Below are positions 6,628 through 15,200 of a stretch of 64,000 bases of DNA, piece after piece. The position numbers were made by a program, and so were the translations under genes. Source of the stretch: Oscillospiraceae bacterium (GTDB lineage: Bacteria; Bacillota; Clostridia; Oscillospirales; Ruminococcaceae); assembly GCA_017512745.1 (NCBI GenBank), contig JAFWEV010000025.1, positions 1 to 64,000 on the forward strand, read 5' to 3'. Below the pieces are notes generated by a model. The model made no database searches, had not been told where the DNA came from, and saw only the letters and a list, made by a program, of their open reading frames with translations. Position 1 is the first letter of the stretch. Each line of letters starts with the position of its first letter.

Positions 6628-9600
6628 TTAATCAGCGTACTGCTTATAGTTATCCACCTGTTTCATGATCTCATCGTATGCGTCGTCGATTGTTCTCGGC
6701 GGATAACCATGCTTTTTCAGCAGCTTAGCGACGTCTGCATATAACTCATCCTTGACATCTTGCCGGTTGGTCCAGTCGGTGTACTTAGATTTGTTACCTA
6801 CAAGCTTTTGGATCTCTTTCGCGAGGAAAATGTATGTATCCTCTGTCAGCTGATCCTTAAACCCATATTTTTCTGCCACAGCGATAAGAATGTCGTAAAA
6901 TGCTTTTTCTTCATAAGTGATGTCCATCGCCTCAAACGACTGCTTCTCTTTCTTCAGATCGGAGAAGATCTTCTCAAGTTCCTCACTGAGGTTGTCCACG
7001 ACATCTTCAATAATATCTTCAACATCGCTGATGGTGTTCCGGGAATTATAACGGTCAATGACATTCTTCAATTTCTTTGAGAACTCAATTGCTTTCAGTC
7101 GGTTCGTTTTTCCGAATTCCTTAATTGCCCGTTTCAGTAGTTTTACCAAGGCCTGATACTTTGTGTTCGGATACGGAATCCGTTTCAGTTTCTCAATAAA
7201 CTCGTCGCTGAAGAGCATCTGGATATCGTCCGTCGGCTGCTCATCGAAGTTGAATGTTTTTCCGCTGTAGGTAGAACTAATAGCTCTATCTACCAGTTCG
7301 GCCACGTGCTGGTTCATCAAAGTCGCATCCGGCGTATCTCCGGAAGTCATCTTGAAGATAACGGACCTTACACACAGGAAGTAATGCAGCTGTTCAACCT
7401 CATGAGCCGTAATCGCATCATGACCAATGCAGACATCAAATGCCTTTTTGCAGCGCAGGGTGAATCCCATAAAATTGTCTTTCCGGGCTTTATCTGCAAG
7501 AACATATTCGACGCCTTTTTGAATAATTATCAGCCTCTCAAGCGGAGAAATATTTTCCGTGAAAAATGCGCTGTAGTCGTATCCGTGCATCAACTCAATG
7601 ATGCGATCTAAGAAGTCTTTGAAGACCACCAGCGAGGTATCAACGCCATTTATAGGAGTTATATCGCCGTTGTAGAGCTTCATGGCCGTCAGGATTGCCC
7701 CTTCGAGCCCAATATAATCGACAATGAGGCCCTCTTTCTTGCCTTTGAATACACGATTTACACGAGAAATCGTCTGAATCAGGTTATGGGTCTCAACCGG
7801 CTTATCCAGATACATGGTATCCATCGAAGGAACATCAAATCCGGTGATCCACATATCAACAACTATTGCAATCTTCAGATTTGACTTATTATCCTTAAAT
7901 GCACGTGCATAGGCTTTCCGGGTTTTCGAATCACCAATAACAGCCGTCATCTCAGCAGGGTCATTTTTGCCGTTGGTACAAACAAGCATGACCTTCTCAA
8001 TCTCGATGGAGTCTCTGTCAATGGCAGTGCCTTCGTATTCCGGAGCACATTTGCGCTTAATAAACCACTCTGGCCGCAGGGCCTTGATCTTGTTATAAAC
8101 TGCCCATGCAATTTCACGATCATAGCAGACGAACATGGCCTTGCCGTTCACCGTGGCATGCTCTTCGCAGCGTTTTTCATAATGCCAAATGAAGTGGCGT
8201 ACAACGATATCAAGGCGATCAGAATTACCGAGTATGACTTTCAGGTTGGTCATGTCCTTTTTGGACTTTTCAATCTGATACTCGTTTGCCCCGGCCTCCG
8301 CCTGTAAACGATAATACTCGTCACATGCCTGAGCCATCTTCTCATCCAACTGTACTTCACGAGGACCAGGCAAGCGCGCAATTGCAACAGTAGCGCCATC
8401 GTCAAGGGCTTGCTTCATTGTGTATTGAACTACAACATCACCAAAGACTCGTAGTGTGGCATCAATCGGCGTTCCAGTGAAGCCAACATAAGTAGCATTC
8501 GGGAAAGAGTCTCTAAGATACTTAGCAAAGCCGTATGTCTTCTTTGCGTCACTTTTTGAGATGACATATTTAGCTTCCGTATTGGTCTGTGTCCGATGGG
8601 CCTCGTCGGAAATGCAGATGATGTTATTTCTCCGGCTGAGAAGGCTGATGTCTTCCGAGAACTTCTGGATGGTCATCAGATAGATGCCTCCGCTCTCAAT
8701 ATCAGCCAACTTCTCAAGCAGCTTTTTGCGGTTGGCAATGCTCACGGAGTTTTCATCGACAAGGTATTCTTTTGCGTTTTCAAAGTCATCCGAAAGCTGC
8801 TCATCCAGATCGTTGCGGTCGGTCAACAAAATGATTGTCGGCTTGTGCAACTCCAAAGACATCGTGAGTCTCTTGGCAAGAAACAGCATAGTATAGGATT
8901 TTCCGCAGCCGGTCGCTCCCCAATAGGTACCACCCTTGCCGCTACCGGTCCCGTACTCTTTGAGAATATTAGCGTACATTTTTTCTGCGCCGTAGTACTG
9001 GTAATACTTCGGCAGGATCAGAAGATTGCTATCACTGTGGTCCGGGAAATAAACATAGTTGTGGAGTATGTTCAACAGCGTTCTGTGTGCAAATAAGCCG
9101 TTGATAAGCACATGGATGGAATCGATGCCGTCGGCATTGTTGTAGTCCACCCCGTTCGTCGAATTCCACTTGAAGTAAAACTCATAGCTGCTGAACAGAG
9201 AGCCATAACGGGTGTTGGCCCCATCACTAATAACATTGATAAAGTCAAACTTCATCAACGACGGGATGTCCTGAGAATAGCGAATGTGCGTCTGATCGTA
9301 GGCGTCAGCAATCGAGACTGTCTCATCTGCTGGATTCTTCAGTTCAAACACCGACACAGGGATGCCGTTAATAAACAGAACTATATCCGGGCGGCGATTG
9401 TGGTACTCCTCAAACTCGAACTGGTTGACGGCCTTAAAGATATTGATCATCTCGGCGTCCGAGCCAAACTCAAAGAAGTCGATGAACTGATCAGTGCCGT
9501 CATCCCGGTGAAGAACATATCCACGAGAAAGCAGCTTGTACGTCTCTTTCATGGATCTGTACAAGGACTGGTTCGAGTAGCTGGTGATATAGGAGATCAG

Positions 9601-9789
9601 GGTGTGCAGTTCATCGTCCGAAAAGTAACCGTGCTTCCGATTCAGATATTCCTGAAAATCCGCCCGAAGGATTACATCGTCCTTTTCACGATGAATGTCA
9701 TATCCGCACTCATACTCCCAACCACAGTTTTCAAGCAGCTCAAGGACGGCCAGTTCATAGTCATTTTCATAATACTTGAAATTGGCCAT
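6628..9789 (-). CDS. hsdR: Type I restriction enzyme, HsdR motor-nuclease subunit
   Basis: A 1053-residue restriction subunit, normal length for the family. N-terminal PD-(D/E)XK nuclease: Asp135 in RPDIVLF and Glu149/Lys151 in FELK. SF2 translocase follows: Walker A GATGCGKS at 291-298, DEAH box at 395-398, motif III region FTGTP, and the QTISRVNR motif VI further on. The C-terminal 250 residues are the helical domain that docks to the methylase. It cuts unmodified DNA after ATP-driven translocation. ATG at 9789 is preferred to an upstream TTG because AGGAGG lies eight bases before it. The hsdS stop is two bases upstream of the ATG, so the genes are co-translated. Confidence 0.97.
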   Translation of the reverse strand: MANFKYYENDYELAVLELLENCGWEYECGYDIHREKDDVILRADFQEYLNRKHGYFSDDELHTLISYITSYSNQSLYRSMKETYKLLSRGYVLHRDDGTDQFIDFFEFGSDAEMINIFKAVNQFEFEEYHNRRPDIVLFINGIPVSVFELKNPADETVSIADAYDQTHIRYSQDIPSLMKFDFINVISDGANTRYGSLFSSYEFYFKWNSTNGVDYNNADGIDSIHVLINGLFAHRTLLNILHNYVYFPDHSDSNLLILPKYYQYYGAEKMYANILKEYGTGSGKGGTYWGATGCGKSYTMLFLAKRLTMSLELHKPTIILLTDRNDLDEQLSDDFENAKEYLVDENSVSIANRKKLLEKLADIESGGIYLMTIQKFSEDISLLSRRNNIICISDEAHRTQTNTEAKYVISKSDAKKTYGFAKYLRDSFPNATYVGFTGTPIDATLRVFGDVVVQYTMKQALDDGATVAIARLPGPREVQLDEKMAQACDEYYRLQAEAGANEYQIEKSKKDMTNLKVILGNSDRLDIVVRHFIWHYEKRCEEHATVNGKAMFVCYDREIAWAVYNKIKALRPEWFIKRKCAPEYEGTAIDRDSIEIEKVMLVCTNGKNDPAEMTAVIGDSKTRKAYARAFKDNKSNLKIAIVVDMWITGFDVPSMDTMYLDKPVETHNLIQTISRVNRVFKGKKEGLIVDYIGLEGAILTAMKLYNGDITPINGVDTSLVVFKDFLDRIIELMHGYDYSAFFTENISPLERLIIIQKGVEYVLADKARKDNFMGFTLRCKKAFDVCIGHDAITAHEVEQLHYFLCVRSVIFKMTSGDTPDATLMNQHVAELVDRAISSTYSGKTFNFDEQPTDDIQMLFSDEFIEKLKRIPYPNTKYQALVKLLKRAIKEFGKTNRLKAIEFSKKLKNVIDRYNSRNTISDVEDIIEDVVDNLSEELEKIFSDLKKEKQSFEAMDITYEEKAFYDILIAVAEKYGFKDQLTEDTYIFLAKEIQKLVGNKSKYTDWTNRQDVKDELYADVAKLLKKHGYPPRTIDDAYDEIMKQVDNYKQYAD

Positions 9790-9790
9790 A

Positions 9791-10354
9791 TTACTTGCCT
9801 CCTTCCTCAATAGCTCCCTTAATTAGAATCGGACAGATTTCTGCAATATCTTCTGTTCCGTTATTGTTTGCCAGAAGTGCTTTGAACACCGCAACATATT
9901 TCCGCTGAATGTCAATCGAAGGCAGGTTAATCTCTATGGCACACATTTCATTCCATGAGAACACTTCTCTTGCAGACCCCCAAGAATGATATCGAGAATA
10001 TCTATCAAACTCGGGTCGGTTGAAGTACATGAACAAAAAATCCGAATCCAGTATTTCAGTTGAACTCACATAAAAAACTATATATGAGCTTGATACGATA
10101 TAAGTATTATTGGTTTCATTATGGGCTATGGTGATTTTATTCCCGTTTCTTGACGTCACCGGAACATAAGCAAAGTAATCTGGCTTGACCACCAAATAAG
10201 GTGTCAACGAAACACCGCTCATATTTGCTTTGGTTTCAATAAAAATCTTCCTAATTGAAGCTCCTTTTACATCGTCTATACCATATTTGTTTTCGCTATT
10301 TTTCTCTTCTGAGAGGGTAATTAGATCACCGAGTTTGTATTTAGTTAATGCCAT
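9791..10354 (-). CDS. hsdS: Type I restriction enzyme, half-size HsdS specificity subunit
   Basis: A 187-residue specificity subunit, about half the usual 380-450 residues. It contains one target-recognition domain (about 1-150) followed by one short helical spacer (LPSIDIQRKYVAVFKALLAN) that normally repeats twice in HsdS. The characteristic SYIVFYVSSTEILDSDFLFM and W-N-E-M-x-x-I-x-I-x-L-P-S segments are present. Known half-HsdS proteins dimerise to build a full subunit that reads a palindromic bipartite site; that is the likely behaviour here. ATG at 10354 lies inside the last codons of hsdM (14-base overlap). No second half-gene, inverted repeat or recombinase is visible nearby. Confidence 0.85.
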   Translation of the reverse strand: MALTKYKLGDLITLSEEKNSENKYGIDDVKGASIRKIFIETKANMSGVSLTPYLVVKPDYFAYVPVTSRNGNKITIAHNETNNTYIVSSSYIVFYVSSTEILDSDFLFMYFNRPEFDRYSRYHSWGSAREVFSWNEMCAIEINLPSIDIQRKYVAVFKALLANNNGTEDIAEICPILIKGAIEEGGK

Positions 10355-11915
10355 AGCTAATACCCTCCATTGCTGATTCAAGCATAGACAAAGCAGCTCT
10401 TTGTTTTTTTGCTGATTCACGTAATCTGTATTGAATCTTATTCATTTCAGTATAGTAGTCTATTTCTAAATCATGGTCGATAAACTCAATATAGTCAGAT
10501 GTATAAAGGCTATAATCCTTTCTCCGTATTTCATCCAGCGTAGCCGAATAACAGAACTCAGGGATATTATGATAAAGCGTTACCCATTCAGGAGATTGCC
10601 AAGCAAACAATGTTGAAGCAATTTTGCGTTTGTCTGCCTCTGTCAGAAGCACATATCCGTCTTCATTTGTTTTTCCGTCGCCAAGCGTTCTGGCATCAAT
10701 GAACAGTATTTCGTTTTCACGGTCCCGGAGAACGACTTCTTTGTCGTCCCGCTTTACCCGCTTACTCTTTTTGTGATTACCAACAATCCAGAGGGTGACG
10801 GAAATATCCGTTGCATAGAACATTTCCCTCGGCAGCACGATGATGGCCTCAACCTTATGGTTTTCGATAAGCTGTTTCCGTATCTTGTACTCTTCAGAAT
10901 CCGCACCAAGAGCACCGTTGGCCAGAAGGAAAGCAGCGGTGCCGTTATAGGACAGACGAGCCAACATGTGAAGAATCCATGCATAGTTCGCATTACTTAC
11001 AGGCGGCACCTCATATCCGTCCCAGCGGCGATCACTCCTAAGTTCGTTTTCAGTTCGCCAGTCCTTGAGATTGAAGGGAGGATTGGCAAGAATGAAATCT
11101 GCACGGAGGTTCGGATGCTTGTCTGAAGTAAACGTGGAAGCGTCCACATCACCCAAGTCACAGTTCAGCCCACGTATTGCAAGGTTCATTCTGGCCAGCT
11201 TATAAGTCTTGTCGTTGGACTCCTGACCATAAATTGTAATGTCTTTCTTGTTTCCCTTATGCCGCTTGATGAACTCTGCACTCTGTACAAACATCCCGCC
11301 AGAACCACAACAGGGATCGTACACCGACCCGGAGTACGGCTGGATCAGCAAGGTCATAAGTTCGACGATATTGCCCGGAGTGTAGAACTCACCCTTTTCG
11401 GATTTTGCAGCAATGCAGAACTTTCTGAGGAAATATTCATAGACACGACCGATCACATCGTCGGATTCTTCCTGCGAATACTGAATGCGGTCGATCTCGT
11501 CAATCAGTGAAGAAAACTTTGACGGCTCGATATGAAGCGTGATGTAGAAGCCAATAGGAAGAGCACCCTTCAGTGTGGGGTTATTCTTCTCCATGTTGCG
11601 AAAGGCGTCGTCAATGTAGGTGAAGATCTTGTTTGACTTGGAATTATCCTTGATGTAATTCCAGCGGTCATTCTCCTCCAAGAAGAACACGTTGTCCTTG
11701 GAATAAAAGCGAGGATTATCAATAAAGTCTGCCGTGTCCTCGTCGGCCAGCAGTTTATCTCGCTGTGCATTGAATTTATCATATGCAAAGCGCAGGAACA
11801 GCAAGCCCAATACGACGTTCACATAGTCCGTCGCTGTCACGCTACCTCTCAGTTTGTTACACGCATTCCACAGGCCAGCCTCAAGAGACACCTGCTTTTT
11901 TTCTGCTTTTGCCAT
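10341..11915 (-). CDS. hsdM: Type I DNA methyltransferase, HsdM subunit
   Basis: A 524-residue N6-adenine methyltransferase subunit. An N-terminal helical domain (residues about 10-150) is followed by the S-adenosylmethionine motif I DPCCGSGG at 200-207 and catalytic motif IV NPPF at 278-281. It methylates adenine in the site chosen by HsdS and protects host DNA; with HsdR it forms the restriction complex. AGGAGG lies nine bases before the ATG. It is the first gene of the hsdM-hsdS-hsdR series, 65 bases after the XRE regulator gene that probably controls it. Confidence 0.97.
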   Translation of the reverse strand: MAKAEKKQVSLEAGLWNACNKLRGSVTATDYVNVVLGLLFLRFAYDKFNAQRDKLLADEDTADFIDNPRFYSKDNVFFLEENDRWNYIKDNSKSNKIFTYIDDAFRNMEKNNPTLKGALPIGFYITLHIEPSKFSSLIDEIDRIQYSQEESDDVIGRVYEYFLRKFCIAAKSEKGEFYTPGNIVELMTLLIQPYSGSVYDPCCGSGGMFVQSAEFIKRHKGNKKDITIYGQESNDKTYKLARMNLAIRGLNCDLGDVDASTFTSDKHPNLRADFILANPPFNLKDWRTENELRSDRRWDGYEVPPVSNANYAWILHMLARLSYNGTAAFLLANGALGADSEEYKIRKQLIENHKVEAIIVLPREMFYATDISVTLWIVGNHKKSKRVKRDDKEVVLRDRENEILFIDARTLGDGKTNEDGYVLLTEADKRKIASTLFAWQSPEWVTLYHNIPEFCYSATLDEIRRKDYSLYTSDYIEFIDHDLEIDYYTEMNKIQYRLRESAKKQRAALSMLESAMEGISYGIN

Positions 11916-11979
11916 AGATGAGCCTCCTCTATGTATCGTACATTTGTATTGTTCTAAATCTAAGTTTTCTGCGAGAGGA

Positions 11980-12186
11980 CTAATCCTCTTCGATAACTTC
12001 CATTAAATCTCCAATATCACAATGGAAGACCTTGCACAGACGAAGCATTACTTCCATCTGTACCGGCTGATCCTTGTTCAGCTTGGACATCCAATAGCTA
12101 CTGATTTCTGCGGCTCTGGCGAGATCACCTTTCTTCATTTTGTTCTGTCTCACAAGGTTCCAGAGCTTGTTATAACTGACTGCCAT
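11980..12186 (-). CDS. Small XRE-type helix-turn-helix regulator of the RM operon
   Basis: A 68-residue protein that is essentially one Cro/C1-type helix-turn-helix: MKKGDLARAAEISSYWMSKL (residues about 16-35) is the helix-turn-helix, followed by the usual QMEVMLRLCKVFHCDIGDLM helices. Size and position just upstream of hsdM match a controller (C) protein or autorepressor of restriction operons. Its promoter carries an 18-base palindrome over the -10 box (see that feature). AGGGGG lies six bases before the ATG at 12186. It probably delays or limits expression of the restriction genes when the element enters a new host; this role is inferred. Confidence 0.85.
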   Translation of the reverse strand: MAVSYNKLWNLVRQNKMKKGDLARAAEISSYWMSKLNKDQPVQMEVMLRLCKVFHCDIGDLMEVIEED

Positions 12187-12272
12187 TGACAACCCCCTGT
12201 TCTCTGAAAACAAAGTTGGCGTTGCTGCAGTAACCTGAAATATTGTCTAATCCTGCAGGTCCACCAGGATAC

Positions 12273-12290
12273 AATTCAACATTTTGAATT
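12273..12290. promoter_or_regulatory. Palindromic operator over the XRE/RM promoter
   Basis: AATTCAA-CATT-TTGAATT, a perfect inverted repeat with 7-base arms and a 4-base centre. Its right arm overlaps the first bases of the -10 box on the minus strand. Size and placement fit a binding site for the small XRE regulator encoded 87 bases downstream. Binding there would block RNA polymerase, so autorepression is the simplest reading. Confidence 0.65.
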
Positions 12291-12316
12291 ATACACAAAA
12301 TCACGCACTTTTTCAA
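12288..12316 (-). promoter_or_regulatory. Sigma-A promoter of the XRE-hsdMSR operon
   Basis: Read on the minus strand: -35 TTGAAA (12316-12311), a 17-base spacer, and -10 TATAAT (12293-12288). Five of six and six of six matches to the consensus with ideal spacing. It would produce a leader of about 95 bases before the XRE start. Confidence 0.75.
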
Positions 12317-12401
12317 GACAAATTCCTAGTAGGATCAAGATGTTGACGGTTCTAAACATCAAGAGAGTCGTTTTTGGATTCTTCAGTACTTGGCAAGCAG
12401 G

Positions 12402-12497
12402 GTCTGTTCGTAAGAGTTTTCCAAACAGACGCTTGCATGTTGGGCTTCCCAAACCCTTTTTCACACTTCGTGTGAGCTGCGCGTTTCTGCGAAACGC
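12402..12497. other. Cluster of inverted repeats between cargo and relaxase gene (candidate oriT)
   Basis: The 395-base stretch from 12187 to 12581 has no gene. Besides the XRE promoter it contains three inverted repeats: GTCTGTT (12402-12408) with AACAGAC (12424-12430); CACAC-TTC-GTGTG (12462-12474); and GCGTTTC-TGC-GAAACGC (12481-12497). A transfer origin is often near the relaxase gene and marked by such repeats, so this is a candidate oriT; no nic consensus for this relaxase group is known to me, and it may equally be cargo-junction or regulatory sequence. Confidence 0.3.
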
Positions 12498-12529
12498 TTA
12501 ATTGCCATCTGCCACAATTCCTAAAAATG

Positions 12530-12578
12530 AAAAAAGCCCGGAGCCAGACACCGGCAAAAACCGATGTCTGACTCCGGA
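12530..12578 (-). terminator. Rho-independent terminator after the relaxase gene
   Basis: Arms 12538-12554 and 12561-12577 form a 17-base-pair stem with few mismatches and a six-base loop; on the minus strand it is followed by CTTTTTT. It begins four bases after the relaxase stop, ending the conserved transfer region and separating it from the RM cargo. Confidence 0.85.
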
Positions 12579-12581
12579 TTC

Positions 12582-13982
12582 TTAATGTTGTTTTTCCTGC
12601 CGCTGGTGCTCCTGTGACACTTTCTGGTCCGCCTCGTAGAAGGATTCTATATTCATTTTTGCAATCAGGAGTTCCTGGGCGTCTTCCTTTATTCTCCGAT
12701 ACTCTGAATACGCAGCTTTCTTTTTTGCCAGCAGCTCAGCATATTCCGTGTTCAGATCTTTCACCTTCGGAATCTTCTTGACTCCCAAATCATCAAAAGC
12801 CTGCTTGGCTGCTTTATGAAGAGTGATCTCTTCCCGATGAGCCTCAAAGAACTTTTTGCTGTATCCGGCCTTGCGGTATTCCTCATAGGTTTTACGCGTC
12901 TTGGAATAGTTGATGATGTGCTTTCTCAGGGTGGCGATCTCCGCCATCCTCGCTTCGGATGCTTTGATAGATGCCAACAGATCATCTCGTTTTTTGATTT
13001 GATCATCAGCACGGGCTGACAGTTCGGAAATAGTCCTGTATCCACGTTCACGCATAAGATAAACGGACTGGGCTAACTGTTTTACGTTATGAACCTTTGC
13101 CCACTGCTGATAGCCGGGGCCTTTTTCCTGACACTTCTTTTGAATATCGATGATCAAACTGACTGAACGCTGCCGATGCTGCACAGCGGTTTTCCCGGCA
13201 TACTTATGATGCTCTGCGGCTCCGGACAGAACTTGCCGAATATCAGATTCCCTGAAACCATCGGGAAGGGAAGAAAGACGAACAAAGCGTTTTTGGCTTT
13301 TACTCTTGACTGCCACATTCTTTCCGGCCTTAATTTCATATCCGGCCTTCTTCAGTTCTTCAAGAAAGGCGTCAAAGTCTTTTGGCTTTTTCAACAGGAC
13401 TTCATCAATATCCTGGCAGATCAATCCGCGAATGCCTTCCTTTACCGGATACTTTGTTCGCTTTTCTCGCTCATCATAGGGCTTCCGTTCAATCACAGAA
13501 AGCCCGTGCTCCAGACAGATCAGATCGCTCAGCTTCTGCAGCGCGAGCCCAGACCGCCAGAAGTCTTTGAACTTTCTGGTGCCGTCGATACTGGTGGAAT
13601 TGAATACCACATGATTATGAATGTGAGCCCGATCCGTGTGCGTCGCCACAATGAAAGAATACTTACCTTTGGTAAAACGGAGAGCGAGTTCATAGCCGAT
13701 CCGGTTAGCCTCATCCGCAGTCACTTCTCCCGGCTTGAAGGATTGCCTGATCTGATAGGCAATCACATCGTTGTGCTGACTCTTCCCGGTAATCTGATTA
13801 TACTGGCGCTTTTGCAGCATGAATTCCTCATCAACGGTAAAAGGATCGCACTGGTAGGTAGTGACCAGATCTCCTTTTTCGGTTTTTTCCGGATTCTTGG
13901 CGTAATCCGTCCTCTCGCCAAGGCTTTTCGCTACAGACCGACCTTGACGTGGATGCATCGCAATGAGTCTTGTTGCTGCCAT
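12582..13982 (-). CDS. MOBP-type relaxase/mobilisation nuclease
   Basis: A 466-residue relaxase. The three-histidine metal site is in HTDRAHIHNHVVFNS, with His120, His122 and His124 (His115 nearby), the hallmark of PF03432-type relaxases. A candidate nucleophile is Tyr27 in the N-terminal RTDYAKN segment. The C-terminal 200 residues are Lys/Glu-rich and predicted helical, as in transfer relaxases. It nicks at oriT, stays bound to the 5' end and pilots the strand to the VirD4 coupling protein. ATG at 13982 follows AGGAGGAACAA; the longer reading frame upstream lacks a ribosome site. Terminated just downstream. Confidence 0.93.
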   Translation of the reverse strand: MAATRLIAMHPRQGRSVAKSLGERTDYAKNPEKTEKGDLVTTYQCDPFTVDEEFMLQKRQYNQITGKSQHNDVIAYQIRQSFKPGEVTADEANRIGYELALRFTKGKYSFIVATHTDRAHIHNHVVFNSTSIDGTRKFKDFWRSGLALQKLSDLICLEHGLSVIERKPYDEREKRTKYPVKEGIRGLICQDIDEVLLKKPKDFDAFLEELKKAGYEIKAGKNVAVKSKSQKRFVRLSSLPDGFRESDIRQVLSGAAEHHKYAGKTAVQHRQRSVSLIIDIQKKCQEKGPGYQQWAKVHNVKQLAQSVYLMRERGYRTISELSARADDQIKKRDDLLASIKASEARMAEIATLRKHIINYSKTRKTYEEYRKAGYSKKFFEAHREEITLHKAAKQAFDDLGVKKIPKVKDLNTEYAELLAKKKAAYSEYRRIKEDAQELLIAKMNIESFYEADQKVSQEHQRQEKQH

Positions 13983-14015
13983 TTGTTCCTCCTTTGATTC
14001 GCACATAATAAAGCA

Positions 14016-14040
14016 GCGCCACCGGTTTCCCCGATGGCGC
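14016..14040 (-). terminator. GC-rich hairpin ahead of the relaxase gene
   Basis: GCGCCACCGG (14016-14025) pairs with CCGATGGCGC (14031-14040) with one mismatch. On the minus strand it is followed by TGCTTTATTATG, a poor T-tract, so it is either a weak terminator/attenuator or an RNA-stabilising stem between the 62-residue protein gene and the relaxase gene. Confidence 0.5.
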
Positions 14041-14054
14041 TTATTCAATTGATA

Positions 14055-14243
14055 TTACCGATCCTTTCCTTCTGTGCCTTTTTTAGAAGCTAGTATCCTA
14101 GGCCCGTATTTGAGAATTAGGTCAGCAAGAATGTTGACGAATCTTTCGCGGGCAGCTATCTCCTCTGGAGTTTCTTCTCTATCCTCCCAAACTGGATGTG
14201 GAACACCGTGTTCATCGAATCTGATTTCTCTGCAAAGCATCAT
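14055..14243 (-). CDS. Small hypothetical ICE protein
   Basis: A 62-residue soluble acidic-to-basic protein (N-terminus MMLCREIRFDEHGVPHPVWE, then a helix EEIAARERFVNILADLILKYG). No domain recognised. AGAGGTG precedes two adjacent ATG codons. It sits between the MobC-like gene and the relaxase gene, so a relaxosome or regulatory role is possible but unproven. Base composition is more AT-rich than the transfer genes around it. Confidence 0.55.
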   Translation of the reverse strand: MMLCREIRFDEHGVPHPVWEDREETPEEIAARERFVNILADLILKYGPRILASKKGTEGKDR

Positions 14244-14337
14244 ATTTGCACCTCTTCGCTTTATGGTGTCTTAAATTCTAATCGACTTGCCATTAAGACA
14301 CAATTCTGCGATTATTGTGATCCTTAATAATGGTTCT

Positions 14338-14670
14338 TTACTGGATCGTTGAAAGCTTAGCAAGGATCTCTTTGGTTATTTCCCAGATTTCATCCTGCCT
14401 TGCTTGAAGTGCAGCGATATCTGCGCCATAAATGCTCCCAGTAGCATTTGCCTTTTTTGCGATCTGGTTCAGGTTGTTGCTGCTGATTCGAAGCAATCGG
14501 ATCATCTCGGAGATCTCGTCCAAATCGAGCTTGACGATATAGCCGTCAAGGGCCATTTTACGTATGAACGAGCTTCTGTTCCGTACTCCGGATTCGGCCA
14601 TCCTCTGATGGAGCCTGTCCAGTTCTTCAGAAGTGAACACCGCATGCAGATCGTGAATTCTCCTGATCAT
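14338..14670 (-). CDS. MobC-like relaxosome accessory protein
   Basis: A 110-residue protein with a ribbon-helix-helix-like N-terminus (HDLHAVFTSEELDRLHQRMA, then NRSSFIRKMALDGYIV) followed by the MobC-type helical part with the SSNNLNQIAKKANATGSIY signature (residues about 67-85). MobC proteins bind oriT DNA and help the relaxase open it. Its start overlaps the stop of the upstream gene by ATGA. It is separated from the relaxase gene by the 62-residue protein. Relaxosome role is well supported by family and position. Confidence 0.85.
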   Translation of the reverse strand: MIRRIHDLHAVFTSEELDRLHQRMAESGVRNRSSFIRKMALDGYIVKLDLDEISEMIRLLRISSNNLNQIAKKANATGSIYGADIAALQARQDEIWEITKEILAKLSTIQ

Positions 14671-15200
14671 ACACGCTCCCTCTCATCCGGATCCCGAAAG
14701 AGTTGAGGCCTGCGTTTTGCCTTTTCTGCCAGCTCGGCTTTTTCTCTCTGGGCTTTCAGCTCTTCCAGAACAGAATCTCGAGCTGCAGCCTGCTCAGATT
14801 GCCTGGCTTGCTGACGAAGCGCTTCTGCAGGATCAGGTTCAGGCAGGTTGTTGATGATCCCATCAAAGTTGTTGTCATTCTGTTCCACGGCATCCTCCAC
14901 GGCCCTTAATGCAGCCCGCTGAGGATCTCTTTCCGGAAAGCGTTCCGGGTGCAGGATGATCTCGACGCGGTCTGATATCTGCGGATCATCGAACACGACG
15001 CCGTTCAGCCATTCTTCACATTCGTGCCAGCCGCCCATCGTCATGATGTTTCCTGCAGCGCCATAGAAACGCAGATTGTCTCCGGTGCTTTCCAGTGTGT
15101 CCAGCGTATAACCGGCTGCTTCCATCGCGGCAACCAGCTGATCCTTCTCAGCAGGGTGGTCGTGCAAAGGCTCAGTGTGAACCTCATCCCATTTGCTCAT
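14667..15200 (-). CDS. ICE accessory protein, function unknown
   Basis: A 177-residue soluble protein. The first 90 residues look like a compact domain (HPAEKDQLVAAMEAAGYTLD, then YGAAGNIMTMGGWHECEEWL), and the last 70 are charged and helical, Ala/Glu/Lys-rich, probably a coiled coil. Proteins like this are common beside the ArdC-type gene in Tn1549-like elements but have no defined role. ATG at 15200 is chosen because AGGAGG lies six bases upstream. Overlaps both neighbours by a few bases, so it is translationally coupled in the mob operon. Confidence 0.65.
   Translation of the reverse strand: MSKWDEVHTEPLHDHPAEKDQLVAAMEAAGYTLDTLESTGDNLRFYGAAGNIMTMGGWHECEEWLNGVVFDDPQISDRVEIILHPERFPERDPQRAALRAVEDAVEQNDNNFDGIINNLPEPDPAEALRQQARQSEQAAARDSVLEELKAQREKAELAEKAKRRPQLFRDPDERERV

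Noticed and set aside
12276..12464. 62-codon minus-strand frame upstream of the XRE gene
   Set aside because: It covers the promoter and operator of the XRE gene and has no ribosome site; more likely non-coding.
13176..13997. 273-codon plus-strand frame opposite the relaxase gene
   Set aside because: Antisense shadow; the relaxase frame holds the His motif.
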